A program made the translations under genes and the position numbers. From the NCBI GenBank assembly GCA_003224785.1, contig QHZV01000211.1, positions 1 through 6,320 of the forward strand: a stretch of 6,320 bases of DNA, given 5' to 3'. The DNA comes from Acidobacteriota bacterium. Lineage in GTDB: Bacteria > Acidobacteriota > Terriglobia > Terriglobales > Acidobacteriaceae. The notes under the pieces are model-generated. The model made no database searches. It was not told the origin of the DNA and saw nothing but the letters and a program-made list of their open reading frames with translations. Below are positions 1 to 5,488 of the stretch, one piece after another (positions within the stretch are counted from its first letter, which is position 1; each line of letters begins with the position of its first letter).

Positions 1-370
1 CGCTTTCCCAGCGGCCACTCCAGCCGCCTCGACCCCAATCCCCTCGGCCCCAGCCACGGAACATCGAGCCGTCAACTACGCTGCCTTCACGAAACTCAAA
101 CATGCGTTCCCGTCCCTCTGGCCCGCGGGCATAGATGCGGAGCACCTTGTACTGCCCCGGATCAGGATCCACCCCGAATGTACTGTTGCCCATTCGGAAG
201 CTGCGGTCTGATCGTGCGAGTTCCTTCAGCCGGTTGGTGACGTCCACATGGCGGTTTGATGTGCCGTATTGAGCGCTCAGGATCACGTACCGGCCCTCAT
301 CGGCCACTAGCGCCGCCGACATCAACATCAATGTTGTTAACAATGCGAAGATGGTCCGCGTCTTGAACAT
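1..370 (-). CDS. Exported protein with DUF3395-like domain, 5' part only
   Basis: The frame is open for 123 codons from the ATG at 370 and runs off the left edge, so the C-terminus is missing. GGAG lies 6 bases before the ATG, which fixes the start. Residues 1-23 form a signal peptide: a basic KTR start, a hydrophobic run of Leu/Met/Ala, and probable cleavage near Ala23 before DEGRY. Residues 28-100 look like one small domain with the segments YVILSAQYGT, HVDVTNRLKELA, FGVDPDPG, KVLRIYARG and FEFREGSVVDG. From memory this pattern resembles the C-terminal domain of DnaJC11 (DUF3395), which also occurs in bacterial exported proteins; that assignment is tentative. After residue 104 the chain turns into a Gly/Trp/Arg-rich tail (GWGRGDWGRGGW). 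It probably acts in the periplasm or at the cell surface. Function is unknown. It is divergent from the sulfur enzyme gene at 539. Confidence 0.8.
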   Translation of the reverse strand, partial: MFKTRTIFALLTTLMLMSAALVADEGRYVILSAQYGTSNRHVDVTNRLKELARSDRSFRMGNSTFGVDPDPGQYKVLRIYARGPEGRERMFEFREGSVVDGSMFRGWGRGDWGRGGWSGRWES

Positions 371-417
371 TGGAATCTCCTTTTTTTTTCTGCGGTTTTG
401 CCCAAACGACATCGTTC

Positions 418-446
418 ATCCTAGAGGTGTGCGAATTGATGCGCAA
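418..446 (-). promoter_or_regulatory. Candidate sigma70-type promoter of the exported protein gene
   Basis: On the minus strand a TTGCGC -35 (446-441) and a TAGGAT -10 (423-418) are separated by exactly 17 bases. Transcription would start near 411, giving a leader of about 40 bases that contains an A-run (389-381) and the GGAG ribosome binding site. The hexamers match consensus at 3 of 6 and 4 of 6 positions, so this is a plausible site only. The rest of the 371-538 spacer holds a bulged hairpin (459-478, GTTTT..GG paired with CCAAAAC) and nothing else I can name. Confidence 0.3.
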
Positions 447-521
447 GTTGGACGCGCAGTTTTCTGGAGGACCAAAACAGGCGCCAAAAGCCCGACGCGA
501 CTTGGCCCCATCGAAATGGCA

Positions 522-527
522 TACACT
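522..527 (+). promoter_or_regulatory. Possible -10 element just before the sulfur enzyme gene
   Basis: TACACT matches TATAAT at 4 of 6 positions and ends 11 bases before the ATG at 539. A start site 6-8 bases downstream would give a leader of only a few bases, in line with the absence of a Shine-Dalgarno sequence. No good -35 is present at normal spacing; TTGGCC at 502-507 is only 14 bases away. Weak evidence. Confidence 0.2.
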
Positions 528-538
528 AACTGGTGCTT

Positions 539-1924
539 ATGCCATCAGTTGAAATTGAACACTTCTATTTAGGCTGTCTTGCCCACGCTTCCTATCTTGT
601 CAGCTCTGAGGGAATCGCGGCGGTCATTGACCCGCAGCGCGATGTGGAGATCTATCTGGATGCGGCCAAGCAGAAGAATTTAAAAATCGATCACATCATT
701 GAAAGCCACCTTCACGCCGATTTTGTCTCCGGTCATCATGAGTTTGCCGAGCGCACCGGCGCGCGAATCTATCTCGGCCAAGGCTCCGGCGCCACTTTCC
801 CTCACACTGCGGTAAAAGATGGCGACTCCATCCAGTTTGGCAAATGCAGATTCAATTTTCTTCAGACCCCCGGACACACACTGGAAAGCATTTGCATCGC
901 GATGACCGACCTCAGCGACACTTCCAGGCCGCAGTCTGTGTTCACAGGTGACACGCTTTTTGTGGGAGACGTGGGCCGCCCCGATCTTTCCCGCGACCAC
1001 ACTCCGCAAGAGCTTGCCGCCATGCTCTACCACAGCCTTCATGACAAGTTGCTCAAACTTCCTGATGAAACGGAGATTTTCCCAGCGCATGGCGCGGGAT
1101 CACTCTGCGGCCGTCAGATGGGAGCGGAACGTTCATCCACGATTGGCAAAGAGCGCCGCTTCAACTATGCGCTTCAGGCACGCACTTGTGACGAGTTCGT
1201 CCGCCTTCTGACCGATGGTATGCCGACCAGGCCCGAATACTTCATCCGCGACGTTGAGATGAACCGTCAAGGCGCGGCCCCACTCGACCAAATTCCGGCG
1301 CCGGTTCCGGTGCGCGCGCCTGATGTTTTCCGAATGCAGGCGGAAGGCGCAATCGTGCTTGATACGCGTCCGCCGATGCAGTTCGCCGTTGCGCATGTGC
1401 CTGGATCTATTCACATCGGCCTCTCCGGACAATATGCTTCGTGGGCGGCGCGGCTTCTTGGGCTGGATAAGCGCATTATTCTGGTCGGCGAAGATGCGGA
1501 AAAAATTCGTGAATCACAGTTGCGCCTGGCTCGCGTCGGCATAGATAACGTACAGGCTTATCTCGAAGACGGCATCGCGGGTTGGATTGCCGGCGGCTAC
1601 GAACTCGATTACATTCCGCAGATTTCGGTGCAGGAGTTTGTTGAACTGCTTGCGCAAGAGAAGGACCACATCGCTGTCCTCGATGTTCGGGAGAGCGGCG
1701 AATTCCAAGCCGGTGCCATGGACAATTCTGCCAGAATCCCTCTGGGTCAATTGCAGGATCGCGCTCAAGAACTGGACGCGAGCAAACTGCTGGTTGTCCA
1801 TTGCAAAAGCGGATACCGCAGCTCCATCGCCACAAGCATTCTTCGGCGCGCCGGATTTCGCGATATCGCCAATCTCACCGGGGGGTTCGATGCCTGGAAA
1901 GCCGTGACTCAGGCAGAAGTTTAA
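539..1924 (+). CDS. Persulfide dioxygenase-like MBL domain fused to two rhodanese domains (CstB-like)
   Basis: The 461-residue product (from the ATG; a GTG at 533 would add two residues) starts with a metallo-beta-lactamase domain of about 230 residues. The visible metal motif is H57-L-H59-A-D61-F62, then GH at H113, GD at D138 and PAHG at H184, as in ETHE1-type persulfide dioxygenases with one Fe(II). The second His of the classical HxHxDH is Phe, which is tolerated where only one metal is bound. A GSLCG cysteine (C190) follows, matching the conserved cysteine near the metal in CstB-type enzymes. The first rhodanese domain (about 257-354) has no cysteine in its active-site loop and is probably structural. 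The second (about 360-459) has HCKSGYRS with C422 and should be catalytic. The expected cytoplasmic role is oxidation of glutathione- or protein-bound persulfide to sulfite and sulfur transfer to thiosulfate. There is no Shine-Dalgarno sequence, and no CsoR/CstR-type regulator lies nearby. Annotation as a glyoxalase II homologue would be misleading. Confidence 0.93.
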   Translation: MPSVEIEHFYLGCLAHASYLVSSEGIAAVIDPQRDVEIYLDAAKQKNLKIDHIIESHLHADFVSGHHEFAERTGARIYLGQGSGATFPHTAVKDGDSIQFGKCRFNFLQTPGHTLESICIAMTDLSDTSRPQSVFTGDTLFVGDVGRPDLSRDHTPQELAAMLYHSLHDKLLKLPDETEIFPAHGAGSLCGRQMGAERSSTIGKERRFNYALQARTCDEFVRLLTDGMPTRPEYFIRDVEMNRQGAAPLDQIPAPVPVRAPDVFRMQAEGAIVLDTRPPMQFAVAHVPGSIHIGLSGQYASWAARLLGLDKRIILVGEDAEKIRESQLRLARVGIDNVQAYLEDGIAGWIAGGYELDYIPQISVQEFVELLAQEKDHIAVLDVRESGEFQAGAMDNSARIPLGQLQDRAQELDASKLLVVHCKSGYRSSIATSILRRAGFRDIANLTGGFDAWKAVTQAEV

Positions 1925-1930
1925 TCAACC

Positions 1931-1970
1931 TAAAAAGAAGGGCCGGAACGGATGCTCCGACCCTGCTTCT
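1931..1970 (-). terminator. Intrinsic terminator between convergent genes
   Basis: Read on the minus strand, a GC-rich hairpin is followed directly by CTTCTTTTT. The arms are AGAAG-GG..CGGA (1936-1947) and TCCG..CC-CTTCT (1956-1970), with a small internal mismatch and a two-base bulge. The T-run is on the minus strand, so it ends transcription of the Tyr/Gly-rich protein gene. For the plus-strand gene ending at 1924 the hairpin is there but no T-run follows, so termination in that direction would be weaker. Confidence 0.7.
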
Positions 1971-1996
1971 GCCCCGTTCCTCAACCCCTTCGCTGA

Positions 1997-2518
1997 TTAG
2001 TGGCGCCCGTGACCACCTCCACCATGGAAGCCGCCGCCGCCGTGGAACCCGCCACCGCCATGGAAGCCACCGTCGCCTCGGAATCCGTGGCCTCCCCAAT
2101 TGCCGCCTCTGAAGCCGCGGTCGAATCCGCGCCCACGGTCCCAGTCACGCCCACGATCCCAGTCACGCCCATGATCCCAATCTCTGTGTCCGCCGTAGAA
2201 GCCGCGCCCGTAGTAGCCGTTTCTGTAGTACCCACGGCCGTAGTAGCCGCCACCATAGTAGCCTCGACCGTAGTACCCGTGATACCAAGGTCCCGCGCCG
2301 ATGAAGACGCCGCCCACAAAGTATTCAGGCCCGTAGTATCGGTAAGGAGCGCAAGCATAGGGGTAGTAATCGTAATACCCGTATGTGCAGACCGGAGGTC
2401 CGGATACGTAACCGTAACTGGGACCAATCCCAACTCCCACCGCAACCTGGGCAGGTGCGCTTACCGCTGCTATCCCGACCAAGATTCCCAACAACGCAAA
2501 ATATTTTAGATATCGCAT
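1997..2518 (-). CDS. Secreted Tyr/Gly-rich low-complexity protein
   Basis: The 173-residue product has a clear signal peptide (basic MRYLKY start, hydrophobic core, likely cleavage after SAPAQ near residue 24). The ATG at 2518 is preceded by AGGGGA at good spacing. The mature chain falls into blocks: a Tyr/Pro/Gly region with two cysteines (GPPVC..YAC), the phrase GPEYFVGGVFIGAGPWYHG, tandem YYGRG/YYGGG units, DWDRGR units rich in Asp, Arg and Trp, and GGGGFH repeats ending in GGHGRH. Similar small exported proteins with a PPVCxYGYYxYYPYACAPY-like core occur, as I recall, in Acidobacteriota; no function is known to me. The His-rich tail could bind metal, and the Tyr/Arg/Gly composition suggests a surface or matrix protein, but both ideas are inference. 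The repeats suppress stop codons in other frames and on the opposite strand, producing long spurious reading frames there. Confidence 0.85.
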   Translation of the reverse strand: MRYLKYFALLGILVGIAAVSAPAQVAVGVGIGPSYGYVSGPPVCTYGYYDYYPYACAPYRYYGPEYFVGGVFIGAGPWYHGYYGRGYYGGGYYGRGYYRNGYYGRGFYGGHRDWDHGRDWDRGRDWDRGRGFDRGFRGGNWGGHGFRGDGGFHGGGGFHGGGGFHGGGGHGRH

Positions 2519-2878
2519 GATTTCCCCTGATTTAGCGGCCTTGCTTACGTTCTCCGAGACCGTCGGCGGCTGACGTTCTCAAGCCGCACGTCAATATCAA
2601 CCCTGCAATGGAAAAAGAGTTGCGGGCTGGGAAGATCAGGCCACAGCGCTGCGCAGCGATTAAGGGCCCTGTTTTCAATGCAACGGGAGTAGCAGGGCCG
2701 CCAAAACAGCGACTTGCCCGTTGAGCGGAAGCCAATCCGCAGTTGGGAAAGGCAGAGCTTCAATCGTGCCGTTGGGTTGAAGGGCTCTGTACGGCACGGC
2801 TGGGAAGCTGTGCCCTCCGGTCAAATGCTTGCTTATTTTCAGGCTGATTTTTTTCGAACAAATTCGTAACCAGCGTCT
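2519..2878. other. Non-coding spacer rich in inverted repeats
   Basis: No reading frame here has a convincing start, ribosome binding site or recognisable product. The stretch does hold many short inverted repeats: TGACGT/ACGTCA (2571-2593), the perfect 12-base palindrome CGCTGCGCAGCG (2647-2658), GGCCCTG/CAGGGCC (2665-2671 with 2693-2699), CTGTTTT/AAAACAG (2669-2675 with 2703-2709), CAACGGG/CCCGTTG (2681-2687 with 2717-2723), GCGGA/TCCGC (2725-2740) and the hairpin at 2793-2814. It must contain the promoter of the gene at 2518, but no good hexamer pair is visible. It also lies downstream of trmO, where I see no standard terminator. Confidence 0.6.
2793..2814. repeat. 9-bp hairpin with GGGA tetraloop, REP-like
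   Basis: GGCACGGCT (2793-2801) pairs with AGCTGTGCC (2806-2814) around the tetraloop GGGA, with one G-T wobble. In RNA transcribed from the plus strand the loop fits the stable GNRA type. A second arm pair, AGGGC (2781-2785) with GCCCT (2812-2816), could compete. The wording resembles short palindromes that I recall as abundant between genes in Acidobacteriota, so a dispersed repeat is likely, but only one copy lies in this window. Confidence 0.5.
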
Positions 2879-3328
2879 TTATTTCCGTCGCGCCTCGGCC
2901 TCGGCAAGCCAGCCGCGGCGCAGCTTCTCCTCGGGAACACTCGACAGGTAGGGCTTGATATCGAGGATCGGCGTGCCATCCAGCATGTCCACGCCTCGGA
3001 CGTGCAGATCCGGGCCTTCCCGGCGAAGCAATTCAACAGTGGTCAAGGCAATTGGATTCGGGCGTCGCGGGGAGCGGGTCGCGAATACGCCATGCTGACG
3101 ACCCGGATCAGCCGGAGGACTGGCGATCAAATCGAAATCTACAGAGCGGTCGAACTCCCAGATAACGATCAGGTGTGAGAAGCCGTCAATATCCAGAAGC
3201 CCGGCCTCAAACTCAGGCAGGACTTTCAGAACACCATCTACGTCGTGCTTAGCGCCAAGCCCCTTCGGAATCTGACTGGTTTCCTTATAGGGGCTACTCA
3301 CGAAACCGATTGGGCGAGAGGTGAACAT
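2879..3328 (-). CDS. trmO: TrmO, tRNA t6A37 N6-methyltransferase
   Basis: The 149-residue product is a single TsaA/YaeB (TrmO) domain. It begins with the family's PIGFVSSPYKE (residues 6-16). It carries the SAM-binding core GVFATRSPRRPNPIALT (80-96) and the later motif DMLDGTPILDIKPY (114-127), close to the usual C-terminus. TrmO uses S-adenosylmethionine to methylate N6 of threonylcarbamoyladenosine at position 37, shown for tRNA-Thr(GGU) in E. coli. The E. coli protein is longer because of an extra C-terminal domain; this is the short form. The ATG at 3328 is the only start: in frame upstream there is no ATG, GTG or TTG before a TAG at 3370-3368. No Shine-Dalgarno sequence precedes it. Only 8 bases separate it from the tRNA-Met 3' end, so it is probably co-transcribed with that tRNA. 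Confidence 0.93.
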   Translation of the reverse strand: MFTSRPIGFVSSPYKETSQIPKGLGAKHDVDGVLKVLPEFEAGLLDIDGFSHLIVIWEFDRSVDFDLIASPPADPGRQHGVFATRSPRRPNPIALTTVELLRREGPDLHVRGVDMLDGTPILDIKPYLSSVPEEKLRRGWLAEAEARRK

Positions 3329-3336
3329 CGAGATTC

Positions 3337-3413
3337 TGGTGGCGGCGGTTGGACTCGAACCAACGACCTACGGATTATGAGACCGTCGCTCTAGCCACCT
3401 GAGCTACACCGCC
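3337..3413 (-). tRNA. tRNA-Met(CAU), elongator type, CCA encoded
   Basis: All 77 bases fold as a cloverleaf: acceptor GGCGGTG with CGCCGCC (one G-U pair), D stem GCTC/GAGC, anticodon stem ACGGT/TCCGT around the loop CTCATAA, T stem GTTGG/CCAAC with loop TTCGAGT, discriminator A, then encoded CCA at 3339-3337. The anticodon is CAU with A at position 37. The first pair is G-C, so this is not an initiator tRNA. The innermost anticodon-stem pair is a T-T mismatch. tRNA-Ile2, whose CAU is read as lysidine, also has a CTCATAA loop and cannot be fully excluded. The GGCGGTG acceptor start, as in the B. subtilis elongator tRNA-Met I recall, favours Met. Confidence 0.93.
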
Positions 3414-3422
3414 ACAGTGCAA

Positions 3423-3451
3423 ATTGTAAGGGAACGCGAGACGAGTCCGAA
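3423..3451 (-). promoter_or_regulatory. Promoter of tRNA-Met (and probably trmO)
   Basis: The minus strand has TACAAT (3428-3423), a 5 of 6 match to the -10 consensus, placed so that transcription would begin about 2-4 bases before the tRNA 5' end at 3413. The -35 at 17-base spacing is TTCGGA (3451-3446), 3 of 6. The close fit between -10 and tRNA start makes this a good candidate. It overlaps the region where a plus-strand kdsB promoter would have to lie. Confidence 0.55.
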
Positions 3452-3550
3452 ATTGGTTTCGCGCAGGCTACCTTGCCAAACTTCCCGGCTGAGTTGATTT
3501 TACCATTCGATGCCCGAAGTCGGCAGCTTGCGTGACTAGCGTCTACGCGA

Positions 3551-4228
3551 TTGCCACGCAAAATGCTACGCGAGATAAACGGCCGTCCGCTGGTGGTGTG
3601 CGTGTACGAAGCGGTGCGGTCCTCGCCGCTGCTCGACGATGTGATTATCGCCACGGACTCGGACGAAATTCTCGACGCCTGCCGGAAGCACTCCTGCAGT
3701 GTACGCATGACTTCCGAAAAACACCGCAGCGGGACCGAGCGCATCCACGAAGTCTCCCAATCGGTGGACGCGGATGTGTACATCAACGTGCAGGGCGACG
3801 AGCCCATGATTCGCGCTGATCACATCGCGAAGCTGGTTGAATTGATGAAGAAGAGTTCAGAAATACCGGTTGGCACACTGAAGACCCCGTCTGGCCGGGA
3901 TGATATTGCGAATCCCAATGCGGTCAAGGTTGTGAGCGACTTCAATGGACGGTCATTGTATTTCTCGCGCTCGACAATCCCGTTCGACCGCGACCGCTCA
4001 CAGCCAGGCTACTTCAAGCACCTTGGAATCTACGGGTACCGCAAGCGAGCGCTCGATCTCTTTGTCTCGCTCCCGGAATCGTCGCTGGAGCGCGCGGAAA
4101 GGCTGGAGCAACTGCGCTTCCTCGAAAATGGCATTCCGATTTATGTTGCTGAAACTCCGTTTGACAGCATCGGCGTGGATACGGAAGAAGATTTCGCGCG
4201 AGTCGAGAAGGTACTACGGCAAAATTAA
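3551..4228 (+). CDS. kdsB: CMP-KDO synthetase, apparently lacking its first residues
   Basis: KdsB couples CTP and 3-deoxy-manno-octulosonate to CMP-KDO for lipid A-core assembly in the cytoplasm. From the TTG at 3551 the product has 225 residues, against about 250 for the family. It shows IIATDS (32-37), HRSGTER (58-64), NVQGDEP (79-85), NPNAVKVV (121-128), LYFSRSTIPFDRDR (136-149), HLGIYGYR (157-164), LEQLRFLENG (185-194) and GVDT (208-211), and the C-terminus is complete. The N-terminus is odd. The frame already encodes LASTRLPRK from 3536, the second half of the family signature PARxxSTRLPxK, but a TGA at 3533-3535 sits where the Ala-Arg should be. I find no first beta strand (VxxIPAR) in any frame upstream. 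TTG 3551 and ATG 3563 have no Shine-Dalgarno sequence. A frameshift, a deletion, an assembly error or a recent pseudogene are all possible. If translated from TTG the CTP-binding strand is missing. Confidence 0.85.
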   Translation: MPRKMLREINGRPLVVCVYEAVRSSPLLDDVIIATDSDEILDACRKHSCSVRMTSEKHRSGTERIHEVSQSVDADVYINVQGDEPMIRADHIAKLVELMKKSSEIPVGTLKTPSGRDDIANPNAVKVVSDFNGRSLYFSRSTIPFDRDRSQPGYFKHLGIYGYRKRALDLFVSLPESSLERAERLEQLRFLENGIPIYVAETPFDSIGVDTEEDFARVEKVLRQN

Positions 4229-4250
4229 TATCAGCGCAGGGACGCCGGGG

Positions 4251-4313
4251 CACAGAGAAGATCAAAGAGCCAAATAGCAAGGATCTATTTGTGAACTTCC
4301 CAGTGTCTCTGTG
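4251..4313. repeat. Nested inverted repeats between convergent kdsB and protease genes
   Basis: The outer arms CACAGAGA (4251-4258) and TCTCTGTG (4306-4313) enclose an inner perfect hairpin, CAAATAG (4271-4277) with CTATTTG (4285-4291), 7-base loop. Neither strand has a strong T-run, so this is not a classical terminator, though it may serve both converging transcripts. The phrase GTGTCTCTGTGG resembles a dispersed intergenic sequence I recall from many environmental bacterial genomes. Confidence 0.45.
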
Positions 4314-4325
4314 GTAAAAGAAGTT

Positions 4326-5471
4326 TCAGTGAGTGTTCGGTTTGTCCCACTGTTCAGCCGCCGCAACTCTTCGCGCAACTGCCGGATGCGAATGGAACCA
4401 CCACTCTACCCATCGGGATGGAGTGCGCTCGGCCAAGTTCTGCTCGGCCAGCTTGTTCATAGAGGAAATGAATGGGGCTACGCTTGCGATGTTTTCGAAG
4501 GCATAGCGGTCCGCTTGGCGTTCGTTGAATCGCGAGAACGCGTTGAGCGCCGGCATCAGCAGGAATGAAAGTACGGCGAAAATCAGCACGAGCAAAGGGA
4601 GATTTGCGAAATCAGAGAGGCTCACAAAAATGTGCCGCCGCTCAACTGCATAGTGCAGTGTCCAATTAGCCGCCCAGAATCCGAGCATTGTCACTGCAGC
4701 TTGCACTCCGATGCTCTTCAATATGTGCTTGTGGACGTGGTGACCAAGCTCGTGCGCCAGCACGGCTTCGACCTCATCCGCTGAGTAGTTATCGAGAAGA
4801 GTGTCAGCCAAAATAATGCGCCGCGTGTTCCCGAGACCGGTGAGCGCCGCATTTGCTTTCTTGCTTTTTTCCGAGAGGTGCCATTTGTACACACCACGCA
4901 CGCGAGTTCCTGCGCGTTCGCCCAGGCGTACAAGTCGCAGCTTGAGTTCTTCATCCTGCAACGGCTCGAATTTATAGAAGATGGGAAACAGCACCACGGG
5001 GGCAAGTTGCGCCAACAGGACCACGACCCCCAGAAATCCCACCCATGCGACCAGCCACCAGTGCTGCGAGAATTGCCGAATAACGAAGTACAACAGCTCC
5101 GCCAGAATAGCGGCAAGTATGGCGCTCACCAGGAACCCCTTGACCTCGTCCCAAGCCCATCCGCGAAATTTTTGATTTGAAAGCTGGTAACGATGTTCCA
5201 GTCGGAAGCTGTAGTAATCCATTCCCAGGCCCAGAACTTTGCCTATCACGAGCAGCATGATCACATACACAAAAAGAGCCAACGAGTAACTCTGAAGCAG
5301 CCCCCCCATATATGCGAGATTCTGCAGCTTAAATGTCCAACCAGTGATCACCAGCACAACGAGCAATGCGAGGCTGATCGCAAATTCGCCGATCCCTAAC
5401 CATCGCCTTATGCGGTTGTAACGGCGCGCTTCGGCGGTATCGGGAGGCATGATTGTGGTACTTGCTGCCAT
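4326..5471 (-). CDS. M48 (Ste24-like) integral membrane zinc protease
   Basis: The 381-residue product carries the zinc-protease motif H240-E241-L-G-H244 within EVEAVLAHELGHHVHKH, and the third zinc ligand E317 in FNERQADRYAF. The upstream segment ANAALTGLGNTRRIILADTLL (from 206) is typical of the Ste24/CAAX prenyl protease 1 branch, as is SHP at 361-363. Hydrophobic segments near 27-47, 62-83, 113-133, 139-165, 253-273 and 288-310 give a polytopic membrane protein, with the N-terminal M48 extension (about 50-200) of Ste24-type enzymes. Bacteria usually lack protein prenylation, so the role is more likely quality control of membrane proteins or peptides; that is inference. The start is the ATG at 5471; an ATG seven codons later is the alternative. 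Neither has a good ribosome binding site. The phosphohexomutase gene upstream has the same direction, 102 bases away. Confidence 0.92.
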   Translation of the reverse strand: MAASTTIMPPDTAEARRYNRIRRWLGIGEFAISLALLVVLVITGWTFKLQNLAYMGGLLQSYSLALFVYVIMLLVIGKVLGLGMDYYSFRLEHRYQLSNQKFRGWAWDEVKGFLVSAILAAILAELLYFVIRQFSQHWWLVAWVGFLGVVVLLAQLAPVVLFPIFYKFEPLQDEELKLRLVRLGERAGTRVRGVYKWHLSEKSKKANAALTGLGNTRRIILADTLLDNYSADEVEAVLAHELGHHVHKHILKSIGVQAAVTMLGFWAANWTLHYAVERRHIFVSLSDFANLPLLVLIFAVLSFLLMPALNAFSRFNERQADRYAFENIASVAPFISSMNKLAEQNLAERTPSRWVEWWFHSHPAVARRVAAAEQWDKPNTH

Positions 5472-5479
5472 CTTTCTAG

Positions 5480-5488
5480 ATTATGGCA
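5480..5488 (-). promoter_or_regulatory. Extended -10 promoter candidate for the M48 protease gene
   Basis: The minus strand reads TGCCATAAT: CATAAT matches the -10 consensus at 5 of 6, and TG one base before it makes an extended -10, which can work without a -35. None is seen. The hexamer ends only 8 bases before the A of the ATG at 5471, so the transcript would begin at or almost at the start codon. Confidence 0.4.

Noticed and set aside
351..572. A 73-codon plus-strand frame across the divergent spacer.
   Set aside because: It starts inside the antisense of the exported protein gene, has no ribosome binding site, and has no protein-like pattern; it runs into the real gene in another frame.
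2000..2509. A 169-codon Ala/Val/Thr/Pro-rich plus-strand reading frame, and a 154-codon minus-strand frame at 1981-2445.
   Set aside because: Both are shadows of the Tyr/Gly-rich gene, whose repeated codons avoid stops in other frames. They have no ribosome binding site or signal peptide, and their composition simply mirrors the repeats.
2532..2763. Two minus-strand frames of 67 and 72 codons in the spacer between the secreted protein gene and trmO.
   Set aside because: There is no ribosome binding site and no recognisable domain. The sequence is better explained as a hairpin-rich non-coding stretch.
3337..3413. The tRNA gene as an integration site for a mobile element.
   Set aside because: No integrase, no second copy of the tRNA 3' end and no foreign-looking genes are present; trmO follows the tRNA directly.
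3473..3501. A TTGCCA/GATTTT pair with 17-base spacing as a kdsB promoter.
   Set aside because: The -10 matches at only 3 of 6 positions, and since the start of kdsB itself is in doubt there is nothing to anchor the call.
3510..3540. A shared 12-mer GATGCCCGAAGT before kdsB (ending 3520) and before the protease gene (ending 5520), each followed soon by GCGTGA.
   Set aside because: One or so shared 12-mers are expected by chance in a window of this size, and the two copies stand in different gene contexts; flanking similarity is minimal.
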